Below are positions 33,067-45,790 of a DNA stretch of 64,000 nucleotides, piece by piece. The translations under genes were made by a program, and so were the position numbers. Origin of the DNA: Iris pallida (lineage: Eukaryota > Streptophyta > Magnoliopsida > Asparagales > Iridaceae); NCBI GenBank assembly GCA_029216955.1, contig JANAVB010006998.1, positions 922,764-986,763 of the forward strand, in the 5' to 3' direction. The stretch's first letter is position 1; each line of letters starts with the position of its first letter. The notes under the pieces were generated by a model. The model saw only the letters and a list, made by a program, of their open reading frames with translations, was not told where the DNA came from and did no database searches.

Positions 33067-33667
33067 TATAACACCCAGTTTTCCAGAAGAGGGTAATTTT
33101 GAAATTTTGTAATTATAATTATTATTTATTGATATTTATTTCATATTATAATTTTTGGTGATTTTTAATTAATTTTAAACTATTTAAAATCATGACTTGT
33201 GATTTTGGTGTCTAGCTAGTGTAACCATAGAGACAGCTTGACCTAGAGCCTAGCCATGAGATTAGGGTATTTTATTTATCATTTTAGCCTAGAGGGTACT
33301 TTTGTCACTTTTGAATTATTAGAATTTAATATATTTTATTAGGAATTTAAATGATTTATTGTGAATGGTTTGATTTAAATATTATTTTAACTAATTTTCA
33401 TGTGGTCTAGATTAGCCTAACCTAGATTGACCTAACCTAGATTAGTCCTAGTTAGTCATGGTTAGACTAAGTTAGATTGAGATTGGTCATGGTTAGTCAT
33501 GGCTAGTCATGATTTGTGATTTGGTTAGTTATTAGTCATATTGATTAGTTAAGACTAGTGATAGGCTACCTAGGTTTCATCTAGCCATTGAATTATCTAG
33601 AATGATGGAGAACCCTTAGATCAACCCTAGCCCTAGATTTTAGGGTAGCCATCTTGGGATTTTCCCC

Positions 33668-33731
33668 TATTTAATCCCTCCCAAATCTTTGCCTCCTTGT
33701 TCATTCTCTTTCTCCTCAAGAACAAGGTGAG
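33668..33731 (+). promoter_or_regulatory. TATA-leader-splice donor module in the 5 kb LTR
   Basis: TATTTAA at 33668-33674, then a short pyrimidine-rich leader and AAG|GTGAGCTC with the GT at 33727. The same order is seen in LTR X and the 53707 LTR. Confidence 0.45.
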
Positions 33732-34504
33732 CTCAACTTCATTTTTCCATAACTTTTCCATTCCTTATCCTTTTTTAACCAAACTTCTTGCATTGTGACC
33801 TAACCACCACCCTCTTGCTGTCCATGGAGGTAGAGTGCAGATTTGGAAAATCTACAGTGCTCGAGCTACAGTAAAAAGAAGACTGCACTTGACAATTTTT
33901 GAGCTCGAGGCACCCATTGGTAATTCCTTCATCCTCCATTTAAACTATTGGTTTATCATCATGGATGCATAGCCCTAGGTCCCCTCTAGCTTCGGGTAGG
34001 AGATGACCCCTTCCTGTGTCGGATACGTGTCCGTATCAGACACGTATCAGTAGAGTATTAAGGTGTTCGACCTAATGCCTCAATAGGATTTTCTTCACTG
34101 TTTTTAATTTTTGTTTGAATGGAAATGTTTGTTTTAATGTCGTTTACGAGTTTCTTCTTGACTGAGCTTATTTTGAGTCAGTTTGTGTCGCGTTTGGGGC
34201 CTTGGACACGCTGCACAGTAGCCGGGTTGGGTTGCCCTGCTACCCGAGTCACACTGTGGACACGACATGGGGTCTTTGGATACGAGATTCGATAGAGAGC
34301 TAGGGGCAATGTCTGTCAAGACATTCCCCAAGTTTCGTTGGATCTCGTTTGGTATCGAGAGAGAAATCTCGATGTCCTTGGTCGACTGACCCTACTGGTT
34401 CAGCCCGTTTGGGACTCGTGTAGTTTTTGGCTCTTGGACACGATTCAGGGTGTCCAATCGATAGCCCTAGTCTAGGTTGACACTGGGACACAACCTCATG
34501 GGTT

Positions 34505-34527
34505 GTGTCGTGTCGTGTCGTGTCGTG
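34505..34527. repeat. (GTGTC)n microsatellite
   Basis: Four perfect GTGTC units plus a partial fifth. Confidence 0.85.
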
Positions 34528-37120
34528 CATACGAGAGTCGAGAATACGTGCACGATAATTAGTTTTTCCTGTGTTGCACAGTTCACTGTTTTGTATTTAA
34601 TTTTCGTTGGACACGTTTGTGTCCACTTTTGGTAGACACAAACCACTTGTGTAGCTTGTGTACGTTATGCTTATTTGTTACCAACCTCTGTAATTATATT
34701 TTAATTCAAAATTCATTGTTTATTTGTCATTTTTCCCTTTTTCTGAAAACTAATGTTTCAGCCTATATCCTATTCTGTCCAGTTTTCAAAAAAAGAGTTT
34801 TAGCAGTCTTTTAAACCGACTTAACACAGTTAATTACATGTTATTAAATGCCTAATGTGTTCTCCTATGTGTATCCTAACTATGTGTCGAATATGGACTG
34901 TTTTGGATGTGTGTTCTTCATAAAAAACTGAGATTTAAATTAGGGGCTGGTTACTTGATTTATATGTGTTGTATAGTGTTATTTTGAACTGATAGATTAG
35001 TTTTATTAACTATATGGAAGGGAGGAAAGGTTCAATTTCTGTGTTCTGAAATCTGGAAATGAGATAGGGTTTGTTGGATGGGGTTTTGGTTTCAAACTGT
35101 TTTGAACTCTTGTTTGGTTTTGAGTTGAAATGTTAACTGTTGTTATTAGGATTAACTGAGAATAGACTGAGTTTTGGTTGTTTTAAAACTGAGAATAGAT
35201 TCTTTGAATGTTAAACTGATTTTCTTTGAAGTTAGATTCATATAAACTGTCATTTTCCTTCCTTAAAACCTGAGTTTCCTTCCCTTTTTTTCCTGTCACA
35301 CTGATATGCACACTGTAACTTACAATCTCACATGGACTCTTCATTTCTTGAGTTCTTTTATTAAATCTGAGTTTAAATACAATGTTATACACATTGTTGA
35401 ATCAGGGGACTGAAAACAAAATGGTTCCTCACACATTCCCTGTTTTAAATTTCTGAGAACTGTTTGTTAGCCATAGTTTGATATGTAAACTGAATTGGGT
35501 TTCCAAACCTGAGATTTGGAACCTTGGCTGAATGCATTTTCTTCTAGATTGATTCCTTTTCTTTTACTGAATTCTCACATATTGTGGTTCACTGTCATAT
35601 GATGGTTTAGATTCTGTGTTGAGTAATGAATTTCGTTTTGGTTTTGGGTTGATGGGGTTCATGAATCTAATTTTCTGTCACCTGTTCTGAGAGTGTCACT
35701 TTGAATTCCTGAGCATCCCAAGTAACAGACACACACATGTCTAGCCTAAACACACATGCTCACTGTTTTACTATATCACTGATTTTTTCTTTGACACATG
35801 AACATTGTATTCCCTGTTTTTTTCCACGGTTCTTAATAACTTGAGATTAGTTTACATAAAACTGTCATGCTTGTCACTCACTGAATTCAGCATATTACAC
35901 ACAATGTGTTCACTGATTTCAGGAACACCACACACAGGTATCTCATGACACTCTCACTACTCACACATACCCCTGTTTGATATTTCCCACACACCCACAT
36001 TGCTATGTACCACTCCTCTCATGCAAACACATACTGTTTTCTAAAATTCCCTTCACTGTACAGCCACATACACATGTTCCTCATTAACACATACACATGT
36101 TCTTGTGCACTTTCATTCACACACACCTATCACTTGACACATGCACATGTGTCCCCCTCTCTACACCTATGCATATATATATATGTATTAACCTATAATA
36201 TTGTATGGTATACATATAGCCTATAGGTTTGTATATATTCTAGTTATATTAAATAACACATCATGTGCGTGTATCAATATATGTATATAAATATATGTAT
36301 TGGGATATATATATAGTTTTCTATATATATTGTATGTGCTATTATATATATATGATATATGAAATGTGTGGTACATTATGGATAACCTATAAGCTAATGA
36401 GTATTTCTATATAAGATTGTGTAACATATCAATATGTGTATCCTATATTATAGAGTATTTCATTTTTAGATAAATGATTGACATGTGATATGTGATTCAT
36501 GGGTGTGTTTGTTAGACCTAGTAGAGTCTAGATTAGTCTTGTACAGTCTTGTTAGACTTAGAATTGGCTGGCTTAGCCTAGTTTAGACTAGTATAGACTT
36601 GATTAGCCTAGTTTAGACTTGTTTGACCTAGTTTGACTTCTAGGGTTGACCAGAGTTGACCAAGAGTTGACTTTGGCCTAGATTGACCTAGAATCATGTA
36701 GAATGCATAGTAGGGCTTTATTATATCATTTTAGACTTGTTGTGACTTGTGCTGTTCTGATTAGGAGCCAGACACCTCTCCTCGGACAGTACATTTTATC
36801 CGGACACTCAGATACATGCGAGTACATTCTCTGATCATTTTATATCCTGCTTAGAATTATTTCCTATATTAAATTACTTTACTTGATACTGTCACGTTGG
36901 TCACACTGATTAGTACTATACGGATCCTTTCTTGAGATGTTATCCCTTCACGGAGCATCGGGTACTCTATGTTCTGTGCGTTTCACTTACATAGCGTATC
37001 ATATGCTTTCTTTGGTTCTTTGATCACTTGTGACATATACTCATATGATCACAGAGTCTTCTTTGAATCCTTATCCCATTTATTGGGTCTATCAGAATCC
37101 CCATTTTTGGGACTACTATG

Positions 37121-37264
37121 TATCACCTTTCGGAGGCTTATCACCTTTCGGAGGCTTATCACCCTTTGGAGGCATATCACCCTTTGGGGGCTTATCACCC
37201 TTTGGGGGTATATCACCCTTTGGGGGCTTATCACCTCTCGGAGGCTTATCACCCTTCAGGGGCT
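37121..37264. repeat. 18-bp minisatellite in the 5 kb LTR
   Basis: Eight head-to-tail 18-bp units of the form TATCACC(C/T)TTYGGRGGCT. Because 18 is a multiple of three, two plus-strand frames stay open and encode GGLSPF-type hexapeptides; these are repeat artefacts. Confidence 0.9.
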
Positions 37265-38544
37265 GTTACATAGAAGCATATACGTAACATAACTTGTTTG
37301 GATCCTTGTGTATTAGTTGGGGGTACGGGGGAGTATAAATAGCCATGTGAATAATTTCCAAAGTAGAATAGCCATGTACGCCTCTTTAGTATAGCCATGT
37401 ACAAATGAAGTCGTTCACATGTCGACTTTGTGCTCTAAATCACTAGTCACTTGTAGCTCTTTACTTATAGTAGATATTTCTATTACAGTTCTCTCTTTCT
37501 GTTTACATACTGTATTTTTTCAGTATCTATATCTTACTTTACTGCATGATTATATTTTCTAACCTGCTATGAACTGTTGAGATGTACTGTACACGTTCCT
37601 GTCCTGACTGGACCTGTTGAAAATATTACAGAGGACGAGGAAGAGGCCTGGGAGGATACCTTCTACGGGACAGCTCTAGCTGAGAACATCACCCCCACTG
37701 TCTAGTCTAGTTTAGTTAGGCTTTATCTTATTTTTATGTTGTCTTGAGACTGTTTAGCTAGACTTTACTTCTGTTCAGAGATGTGGAGTTGTATATATTC
37801 TTTCATATTCAGTAGCTGAGATATGTACTCTGGATATTACTGGGATATTATCTTAGACTATTCTATCTTCTGATTTTTCTTGAGTTCTATATCATATCGT
37901 GCTCTCTTCTTCCTTAGTTGTGATTGAGTTCATTTACTGCTTAGTATTAAATTGCTATATGTATGTTGACCTAGGACAGCATTCTACCGCCGGCACTACG
38001 GCGTAGGCTGGGCGTTGTGACGTTCTCGTACCCTCACAGTGGGTGCGGGTCGTGACACCGATTATCGCTGCTGGCCGCAAGCCCGTGTGCCTCCCCGCGA
38101 GCTGTGCGGTTGGACAAGCCGGCCACACACACGACCGTCCGTGCCCGACCGCCGTGCCACCGAAAACTCTCATCACCGACGTCCTCCACCAGCCGACCGC
38201 CTCGGACTCCGCCTCCGCTCATGGACGGCCGAGCGCGCCGCCGAGGCCGGCCTCAGCCAGTCGAGCTTCCCCCTCTCCATGCCGACCACTGCGGCCCCAG
38301 ATCCGGCGTCTCCCGTCCTAGCGCCCAGATCCGGCCGCATCAAGCCCGAGGGAACCCTCCCCCGCGCCACCAGCTCTCCGCTCTAAACCCGCCGCCGCCT
38401 TCACCGGCCACCGGCGCCCAACCGACCTCGGTGAGAACCCCATTTTCCCCACTTCTCTCATGCTTCCCTTTCTAATTTCGAAATGATGTTTTGGGAAAGC
38501 CAACAGTATGGGTAAAAGAATAAGTATGGTTTAGTTAAGTAGTT

Positions 38545-38587
<43 letters not shown>

Positions 38588-38617
38588 TTACAATTATTGT
38601 TTTTATTATTATTATCC

Positions 38618-38673
<56 letters not shown>

Positions 38674-38700
38674 GTTATTATTAATAGTATTATTATCAAA
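38545..38700. repeat. (ATT)n microsatellite
   Basis: Long interrupted ATT/TTA tract; translates as poly-Leu in one frame (38597-38905), which is not a gene. Confidence 0.9.
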
Positions 38701-39639
38701 TGTTGTTAACAGTACAGTATTTTGCTATAGCTTTTATGACATTGTTATTTTTATTATCATTAAAATTATTATTGGAAGATTATATATTATTATTTTACAT
38801 GTATACAAAGTTATCTATATAATTTCAAATTTTGAGATTCCTAGCCTTAAAACAATTAAACTAGTTTTATTTAGAAATCATAATTTCCAAATTACTATAC
38901 AATAAAAATATTAAGTATTTCTCTAAAAATTATTTTTACTAATAAAATATGTTTTAAGTAATTACGTAAATTTATTATAAAGATAGTTTTCAAAAATTAG
39001 TACGTGTATACATTTCCACAAATTACTCTTAAAATTATTGGATATTTCTAAAACTAGTATAAGTATCTTTTACTCCAAATTTCTCTTTAGTTATCGTCAT
39101 TGATCATGACTAAATCATGCTTCCTAAATTTCTTTGCAACTTCGGACCTCTACACATCAAACATGGCTATGGGACCTTCATGACTTGTCGGATTACCGCA
39201 CCACACCAAGCAATCCACCAGGCAAGACACCTTGCCTTTACTGTTTAATTTGCTCAATATCATGTATGCTTTTTCTTATTTTCAGCAAATAAAATGTTGT
39301 TCTTTCAAAAACTATATATAGATGCAAATTATTATATTGTATGCAATTGACTTAGAGTTAAGGGACCACCGTATGTTTAGTGCATCTCATAAACTGTCAA
39401 GATGTGTCACGGATTGTGTGTGAGATGTGAGTCGCATATAGCTTCGGACTTGCGCAATGACCGTACATCGGTGCGTACAGGCCGTGAGTTAGGCTATAAT
39501 TGCTAATAGATTTATGTAGAAGACTTGGCAGTTATTAAGGATTAAACAGTGTCGTAGAGACGACGCATGTATAGTATCATTGGGGGGATGAGACAGTTAT
39601 TAGCGTAGGGGCTACATGTTCAGTACATACATTGATTTG

Positions 39640-39770
39640 AGCCGATAATGTCTCGTATGAGCGCTACTTACTGCCCTGGGGCCGATAGTTCACGTATGAG
39701 AGCTACTTTCTGCCCATGGTCGATAGTGTCTCTTATGAGCGCTACCTGCTACCACTCTCTCTCCATCTAT
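39640..39770. repeat. Tandem repeat in LTR X'
   Basis: About three units of roughly 43 bp around (C/G)CGATAGTGTCTCGTATGAGC and GCTACTTACTGCCC, at the place corresponding to a different repeat in LTR X. Confidence 0.6.
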
Positions 39771-40319
39771 GCTGAACACCTAAGCTCCTGCGTAGAACGT
39801 TGTCTTCTAAAGTGCATTCCACATAGAATGGTTAGGAACCTTTACTCATGTATATTTTCTATTGAGCTCTTACTATTCAGTTTATGGCATGATATTATGT
39901 GTCTTGTTACATCCCTCTGAGGACCTGGTGATCTCTTCAGGTGTGTGTTTCATGGTTTCTTGCAGGTGCACTAGCTAAGGCCATTCCTTCCTTCGTGATG
40001 ATTGCTATTGGACTCGTCACTTGCTCTCGTTCGACCAATTCTTTCTTTGTATATTTTCTATTTTTAATTTAGTTGGCAGTGGATTTGTCTCCGTCCAACT
40101 ATTGTATACATGACAAACTCAAAGTTGTTTTTATATTATTATTTATCTTCGTGGATGAGATTTAGTGTCTTGGCTTTCTATATTTACAGCTTATATATAC
40201 ATACGAGCTGTATATTTACTCGTATGTATACAGCTGGCATGATATATATCTTGTCCCAAGTATTTTGGGACTGGGGCATTACAATGTACTCTTCTTCGTA
40301 CATTCTGGAATCTGTATAA

Positions 40320-41285
40320 TAGGCTTCGGTGCCTCAGAAAGGATTGAGGTCAGCAACTTTCTTCTTGATATCCCCATTGTCGTCTACGTACTTAAAGCAT
40401 TGGTGGAGAGTAGATGGCACAATATTATGCTCGTGCAACCATGGCCTCCCTAACAATATATTATAGGAAACGTGACAATCAATCACATAACAGGTGACTT
40501 TTGTACGAAGATTGCCGATTTGAACTCTCAAGCGAATCTTTTCCAGTGGTTAACTCTTTCCAGAATTAAACTCGAGAATAGTTGTAACCGTCATTAAGAG
40601 GCTATGAACTAGAATCTTCAGATAATCCAGCAGAGTTCTCTGGATTATGCTAAATGCAGATCCGGGATCCACAAGAATGCAATCTACCCTCATTGTGTCG
40701 ACATATCCAATAAAGTAAAGAGGTCGATCATGTCGATTATCTTACAGCAGCATATCATCTTAGATAAAGATGATATTTGGGATTATCTCTATTACACTAT
40801 GACATTGAGGGCATGCCACACGTTCATTACCTGACATTTTAAGGTATGCAAGACAAACATCAGCTTGCATCAAGGCTTCACTGAGCGTTTCTTGAGTTTC
40901 CTTCGAGGGACGAAGGAGTTTGAAGATTGATAACCTCGCTGGAGTATTGGCTAGCTGAGCCAATATATAAAAGTTGTATGGCTTTTGAAGACCTTGTAGT
41001 ATAGTCTTTTTTAAAATTCTTGTCGAAGCGAACTTGTTGTTTGCCATTATCAGCTGGTGGAGCTGATGTTGGAAGGGAATTAGGAACAGGAGGTGGATTA
41101 ACAACTTCTTTCTCTTGATCTTTCATGTAATCTCTAAGATAGAGTCTTCCAGACCTGGTACCGGCTAAGACTTCTTCTTCTGAAGCAGGCGAGAGAGAAA
41201 ACATGTTACAGGTCTTCGCACGTACTTTGCCTCTGGAAGGCTTCTTTCGTTGATGAGGTAACATGTGATCTACCTCGAATCCCAA
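40320..41285 (-). pseudogene. Tat gag C-terminus and protease remnant
   Basis: The minus strand gives TCNMFSLSPASEEEVLAGTR (41220-41160), FDKNFKKDY, QLANTPARLSIFKLLRPS, VACPQCHSVIEIIPNIIF (40815-40760), then after stops VDCILVDPGSAFSI (protease DPGS), RVQIGNLRTKVTCYVIDCHV and ILLGRPWLHEHNIVPSTLHQ (40440-40410). Same order as at 60-960. At least three stops and several frame changes. The sequence corresponding to KGAEVYFSDARLY at 896-932 is present just before the X' boundary. Confidence 0.7.
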
Positions 41286-41429
41286 GTCGACATGAGACTT
41301 ATTTTCTTAAAGTTACAAAAATAGAGATATTGGAGACCTCTTTCCATTGTTCAAACCTGGTACTTTCTGAAAGTCATATCCCATCTTTGGCATCAGCTTA
41401 TGAGATTGCTGACTGTATGATGGAATTCT

Positions 41430-43316
41430 GGTTGCTAGTCGACTTTTGACTTTGGCAAAGCAGTCTCTGAAGCGGAAGGCATGGATCCTGCAGGAATGAA
41501 AGTAGCCTTCAAAGAGGGAATATGGTCATCAAGTGAGATGTGCTCACTCGAAGTCATGTTGCATGATTTGTACTTGGCCGATTTCTTCGATTTAGTAGAA
41601 GGGACAGATGGCTTCTGCTCAAAATCGACAATTAAGTCAGGATGAACACACATGATTTCGTCTTTTGCTGTCGAAAGCGATACTAAACCGTTGTTTCGTA
41701 CTGGCGGGAGGTTGACAATCTCCATAGGTGCTTTTGGTATCGGGACGACATCGTCAGGAACTAGTTTAGCAGGAAAGTCTCTGAATTGTAGAGAGACGAC
41801 GTTGGCGGTGACCGTCTTTTTATCCTTTCGGAGAGTGATTGCCTGGGCATTGACTAGCTCTTAGATCTTTTTTTTTAGTACGTAGCATGCCCTGGTTAGA
41901 TACACTAGAAACCTATGATACATGCAATACTTAGGATTGTCAATTTTACCTACTTCGTCTAGCCGCTTAATTTCGGGCAATGAAAGCTTATTGCTTTTGA
42001 TTAACCAATCGAAGATGCACATGACATCGTCATCATCAAAGAAATAATCCTCCTTAGGTCATGGTGATGTTGTTGTAGGTGCTGGTTGACTTACATTGAT
42101 GGCTAAGGCTTTTTTACCCTTGCGAGCATTTGTGTGACTGCCGCTGCTGGTAGCAGGATGCTTATCTTTGTCAAGATTCGGTATCAGAATGCCTAGTTGC
42201 TTAAACTTTTCAGCGTTGTCTTCAGCGCTCTGACACTTATAATAAAGGAACCCCAATCTTGGAACTGTGTTGGTCCCGTCCACATGCTGACTATAGGTCA
42301 CAAGTTTGATTCGCAAGTATCTATAGTCAATGTGTCACAGGTACCCAGAGGCATTTTCAGTGCCTCTCGTCGGATGCGCTCTATGAAACATTCTGCTATT
42401 TTATTAGGCGTCTGTTTGATTTTGGTAAGGGCTGACATGGTCATGTCAAGCCTCCCTTCATAAAAGCGTTCCAGGAACATCTGTTTCAAGGCTGCAAAGG
42501 ACGTTATACAACCATCCGACAAGCTTCGATACCAATCATAGGTGACACCTAATAAGCATCCAACAAATACTCTAGTGAGTAGGGCCTCATTCTGCTGGAG
42601 ATGATCAGTCATCATCCGAAGTGATTGATGTATTGACTCGGCGATGTGCTTCCATCGAATAGCATTATGGTTGATAGCTTATATTTGGGCAGGAATGGGA
42701 CTTCCTTCCACTCTGTAGGGTAGGGTTATTTGCTTCCTAACTTTTGTAATCCCTCTTTCTTCTTAAAAACTTCAAACTGATTTTGCAAAAGCTTGACTGC
42801 CTCAAGAGGGTCTCCTGATGTTTGAGGAGCAGCAGATTGATTTGTTGGATTGGGATGTAGAACCGCATAGTAAGTACCACCCCCAGCACTGGAGTGACTT
42901 GGAGTAGCCTGTATTTGTAGGTGTATGACTTTCGAGATGGTGGTATTTAAAGAAGGTTGTGCTCCAGGGCCAGTATGGATAGGTACAGAACCTACTGCAT
43001 GTTCTTGAGTTGGAACTGGGTTCGCAACTAGTGGAACAATATGTTGTGTCATGATCACCGCATGCATACTCATAACCATTTCAGTCATAGTCTTTAGATT
43101 AGCCTCCAAAGCAGCGATCCTTTGTTCTTGATTGGCATAACTGGTAGGGTCCTGCTCTTCGTTGGTTACGTAAGAAGTCACCTCTCTTGATAACGAGGAT
43201 GAGCTTATGGACAAGATAGTCCGATTAGAATCCTCGCTATCGGCATCGAAGTCTAGCAAACTGCTAACCCCTAGGGTTGGAATCGGAAAGATTTCTTTGA
43301 CCGAGAAAGTCTCTAA
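41430..43316 (-). pseudogene. gag: Tat gag remnant (capsid domain and flanks)
   Basis: Minus-strand frames in order: coiled-coil-like YANQEQRIAALEANLKTMTE (about 43140), a Gln/Pro/Thr-rich linker, KLLQNQFEVFKKKEGLQKLG, then FLPKYKLSTIM and FDGSTSPSQYI in a shifted frame, the Gag capsid core MMTDHLQQNEALLTRVFVGC ... DWYRSLSDGCITSFAALKQM ... ERFYEGRLDMTMSALTKIKQ (42615-42380), and a Lys/Ser-rich region to 42059. 41864-41435 encodes further linker (FRDFPAKLVPDDVVPIP, VNLPPVRNNGLVSLS). Retrotransposon Gag of Tat type; frameshifts and stops throughout. Confidence 0.7.
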
Positions 43317-44341
43317 TGTAGGAACAAGATGTAAAGTAATATACTCTGGGGGGGAGTAGAGTAGGCAGCAGAAAATTATTTATTAAAAAATAGTTAGTAC
43401 AAGATCACAGAAATATATCACAAATATAAAAATATAAAGTAGAGAGCAGAGAGCAAACACAAACACAAGGATGTATACTGGTTTCCCTCTTATGAGGACT
43501 AATCCAGTCGAAAGAACTCCAGCTTCCAGTTGAAATCCACTATGGAAAAATATCGCAAGTTTTCATGCGAAGTTCTTACAACTTCTACAATGAGAGCTTT
43601 GATCCGAAGCACTCGAACAACTTCAATTGTGAAGTGTCTATATTCAATCAAGCCTCTAATTACAATCATTTTTAAACTTCTAGACCATACCGCACTGACA
43701 AATAGACTAGAGGATTGTAACTGGCTTGGGATTTGAAAATGAAAGCTTAAAAGGCTTTTGGAAGACCGTAGTAGGCTTAGAGAGAATGGAATATAGAATG
43801 AATTGGTGTGTTAAAATGGTAGAAATTCTTCTCTATTTATAAGTTTTCCAAAGGAAGAATTCGGGCATAATTCTTTGAGAGAATCTCGACAGATAGCTGT
43901 TGCACCCGTAACTGCGGGGAGACTGGGTTCAAATGCCAACGTTCCACTAACCGAACTTCGACCGAATTCGGGCCATACTCGGTCCGAATTTTGTTGGTCC
44001 AGAATTGGTTGGTTAGGGTTTTACAAATTGGGTTTTTGGGCTTTTGAGAAGTCAAGCAGTTAAGAGCTTTTGTAAGTGGACATATTTTTAAAACAAAGGG
44101 TATTTTGAAAACGTTTTTCGGGTAGCCTATTTTTCAGTACGACTTATTGTACATTATATTCCTAGACTCAATATATTATAAAAATATATTGATATAAAAA
44201 ATACAAACTAAATGGCAAAACGGCTCCATGTCTTAAATGGCAGCAGTAGTAGGTTGAGCAGATCGTCCAAGTAGCCCTTATATCGAGACAGGGTTAGATC
44301 AATTATTAAAATCAGGTTTGACAATGACTAATGGGCCAACA
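43317..44341 (-). repeat. 3' LTR of pol-less Sirevirus
   Basis: 1025 bp, minus-strand start TGTTGGCCCATT, end GTTCCTACA. Contains minus-strand TATAAATAGAG near 43843-43833 and a GAATTCGGGCC/GGTCCGAATT motif cluster (43925-43995) like that in the intact Sirevirus LTR. Confidence 0.8.
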
Positions 44342-44356
44342 ATCTCTCCCATTTTG
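44342..44356 (-). other. PPT of pol-less Sirevirus
   Basis: Minus-strand CAAAATGGGAGAGAT abuts TGTTGG. Confidence 0.7.
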
Positions 44357-45539
44357 ATAATTACAAACCTTGACCGATATAACATCTTGACCTTGATTTG
44401 ACTAAACTATCAAAATTTGTAAGGAACTACTCTGTATGTACTTGTAGGGTCTCCTCTTGGTAGAAATAGTCATGAAAAATATGTTAGATCCTTTTCTCCT
44501 TTGTTGTCACTTAGCAAATTAATTGCAAAGAGAGAAGCTCCCCCGCAATTCATGCATAAGAAATGAACGTTGAAGAAATGCAGAGATAATATAAAGAAAT
44601 AACATTAAGTTCACATGCAATTTTATGAACGAAGCATCAGCTAAGATATATTGTGCTAAGCATAAAACACATAAGTGCATACAAAAAAGAAACAATACAT
44701 ACTGAAATGATAGAAAATGCATAATAAAAGATGTTTGAATACATCAACTCAGCAAATGGTTACAAACTCAGACAGTTTGAGATGATGTTTAGAAGAAATA
44801 ATAGTAAACATATATACTCTCATAAAACAACTATAAATTAAAGTACCATGACCAAATCAATGAGATAAAAAATATATGTCCATGACGAATTAGATATACC
44901 ACATATTAAGGGTAAATATGAATTAAAACAATTAATTTGCTTCCCCTTAAATATGTGTATCTAGTTCAAAAAGCATTTATATGCATAAAGTAGATAAAAT
45001 AATCACAAGATCTAAGGAAAATCCGAGATTTGCATCTTTTATTCCTTTGATCAATGCGTATAAAGTTCCAAACTTTTTTTAAAGAAAAAAATATCATCTT
45101 TAGACAAGTAAAAGTAATATCCAATAAACGAACACTTAAGATGAAACAATCAAAAAATATTTCAATAATTGTTATATAATAAATAATCATATAAGTCAAA
45201 AGAAGAGATAAATTGATCTATTGCAATAGTATGTTACACTAGACAAGATAGATCAACATATGTGAAAATATTAAAATATTATATTGTCCATCAAAATGAA
45301 AGTCCAAAACTAAAGACGAAATTCATATCTCTTTGCTTAGAGATGAGATCAATCTAACATTTAGAGAATACAAAATATTATGACGATATAAGTATATCCA
45401 TTGGAATTGAAAGATCTCAAACAACAAAAATTTAAATCATTTGTTGCTATAAGCATAAGATGTATCAATTACATATATCCTTATATGTGCTACAAAATCA
45501 ATAAAATATAAAGCATTTATAAATAAAAATGTATGGCCT

Positions 45540-45790
45540 AGATACGTTGATGTATTCTGGAACCTAGGGGACTAGGTTTAGTGCCCTGGATCCAGAAGTA
45601 GACAATAGTTGCAAGCAGACCTTAATAAATCTCAAGTCTATAAATTATTGATCACTTTGGTTAGCTGTAGGGGTACTATCCCAGCTAACGGAGGTCCACC
45701 GGGGGATTCTTAAGTGCCGCTTCGCTTTAGCCGTAGCCGTGGTGACAGACAGACCCTTTGTCGGCTTGTACCCAAAAATGATCTCTACTT
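45540..45790 (-). other. Post-pol conserved block of pol-less Sirevirus
   Basis: The minus strand has TGGGTACAAGCCGACAAAGG, GCTAAAGCG..GC, GTTAGCTGGGATAGTACCCC and CTACAGCTAACC in the same order as 8163-8278 of the intact element. Its survival shows the missing part is pol itself. Confidence 0.6.

Larger units (their letters stand above)
33067..38057 (+). repeat. Long (5 kb) chromovirus LTR, plus sense
   Basis: Starts TATAACACCCAG (probably mutated from TGTAACACCC) after a PPT and ends GTGCGGGTCGTGACA at 38057, a chromovirus-style end. The order is AT-rich U3, TATTTAA at 33668-33674, a 50-base leader, GTGAGCTC donor at 33727, and a very long AT-rich remainder. Open frames inside (for example 36969-37292) are repeat-derived. 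Internal repeats: 33400-33560 and 36505-36690 (TAGATTGACCTAG-like), 34505-34527 (GTGTC)n, 36170-36370 (TA-rich), 37121-37264. No second LTR is in the window. The single-LTR reading rests on end motifs only. Confidence 0.55.
38058..40283 (+). repeat. LTR X' (plus sense), 5' truncated
   Basis: Ends GGGACTGGGGCATTACA at 40283, the same end as LTR X but on the plus strand. It begins inside the GC-rich leader (38058-38430) with GTGAG donor at 38431, then AT-rich sequence with a long ATT microsatellite, the CAGGCAAGACACCTTGCC block (39220-39237) and the AACGTTGTCTTC block. Its U3 and TATA are missing, cut where the 5 kb LTR ends. It abuts the Tat protease fragment at 40284. Confidence 0.6.

Noticed and set aside
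36969..37292. GGLSPF-repeat ORFs as a possible structural protein gene
   Set aside because: Produced by an 18-bp tandem repeat inside an LTR.
38034..38503. Several overlapping GC-rich ORFs (plus and minus)
   Set aside because: Leader part of LTR X'; overlapping frames on both strands and no domain.
38597..38905. Poly-leucine ORF as a signal or membrane protein
   Set aside because: Translation of an ATT microsatellite.
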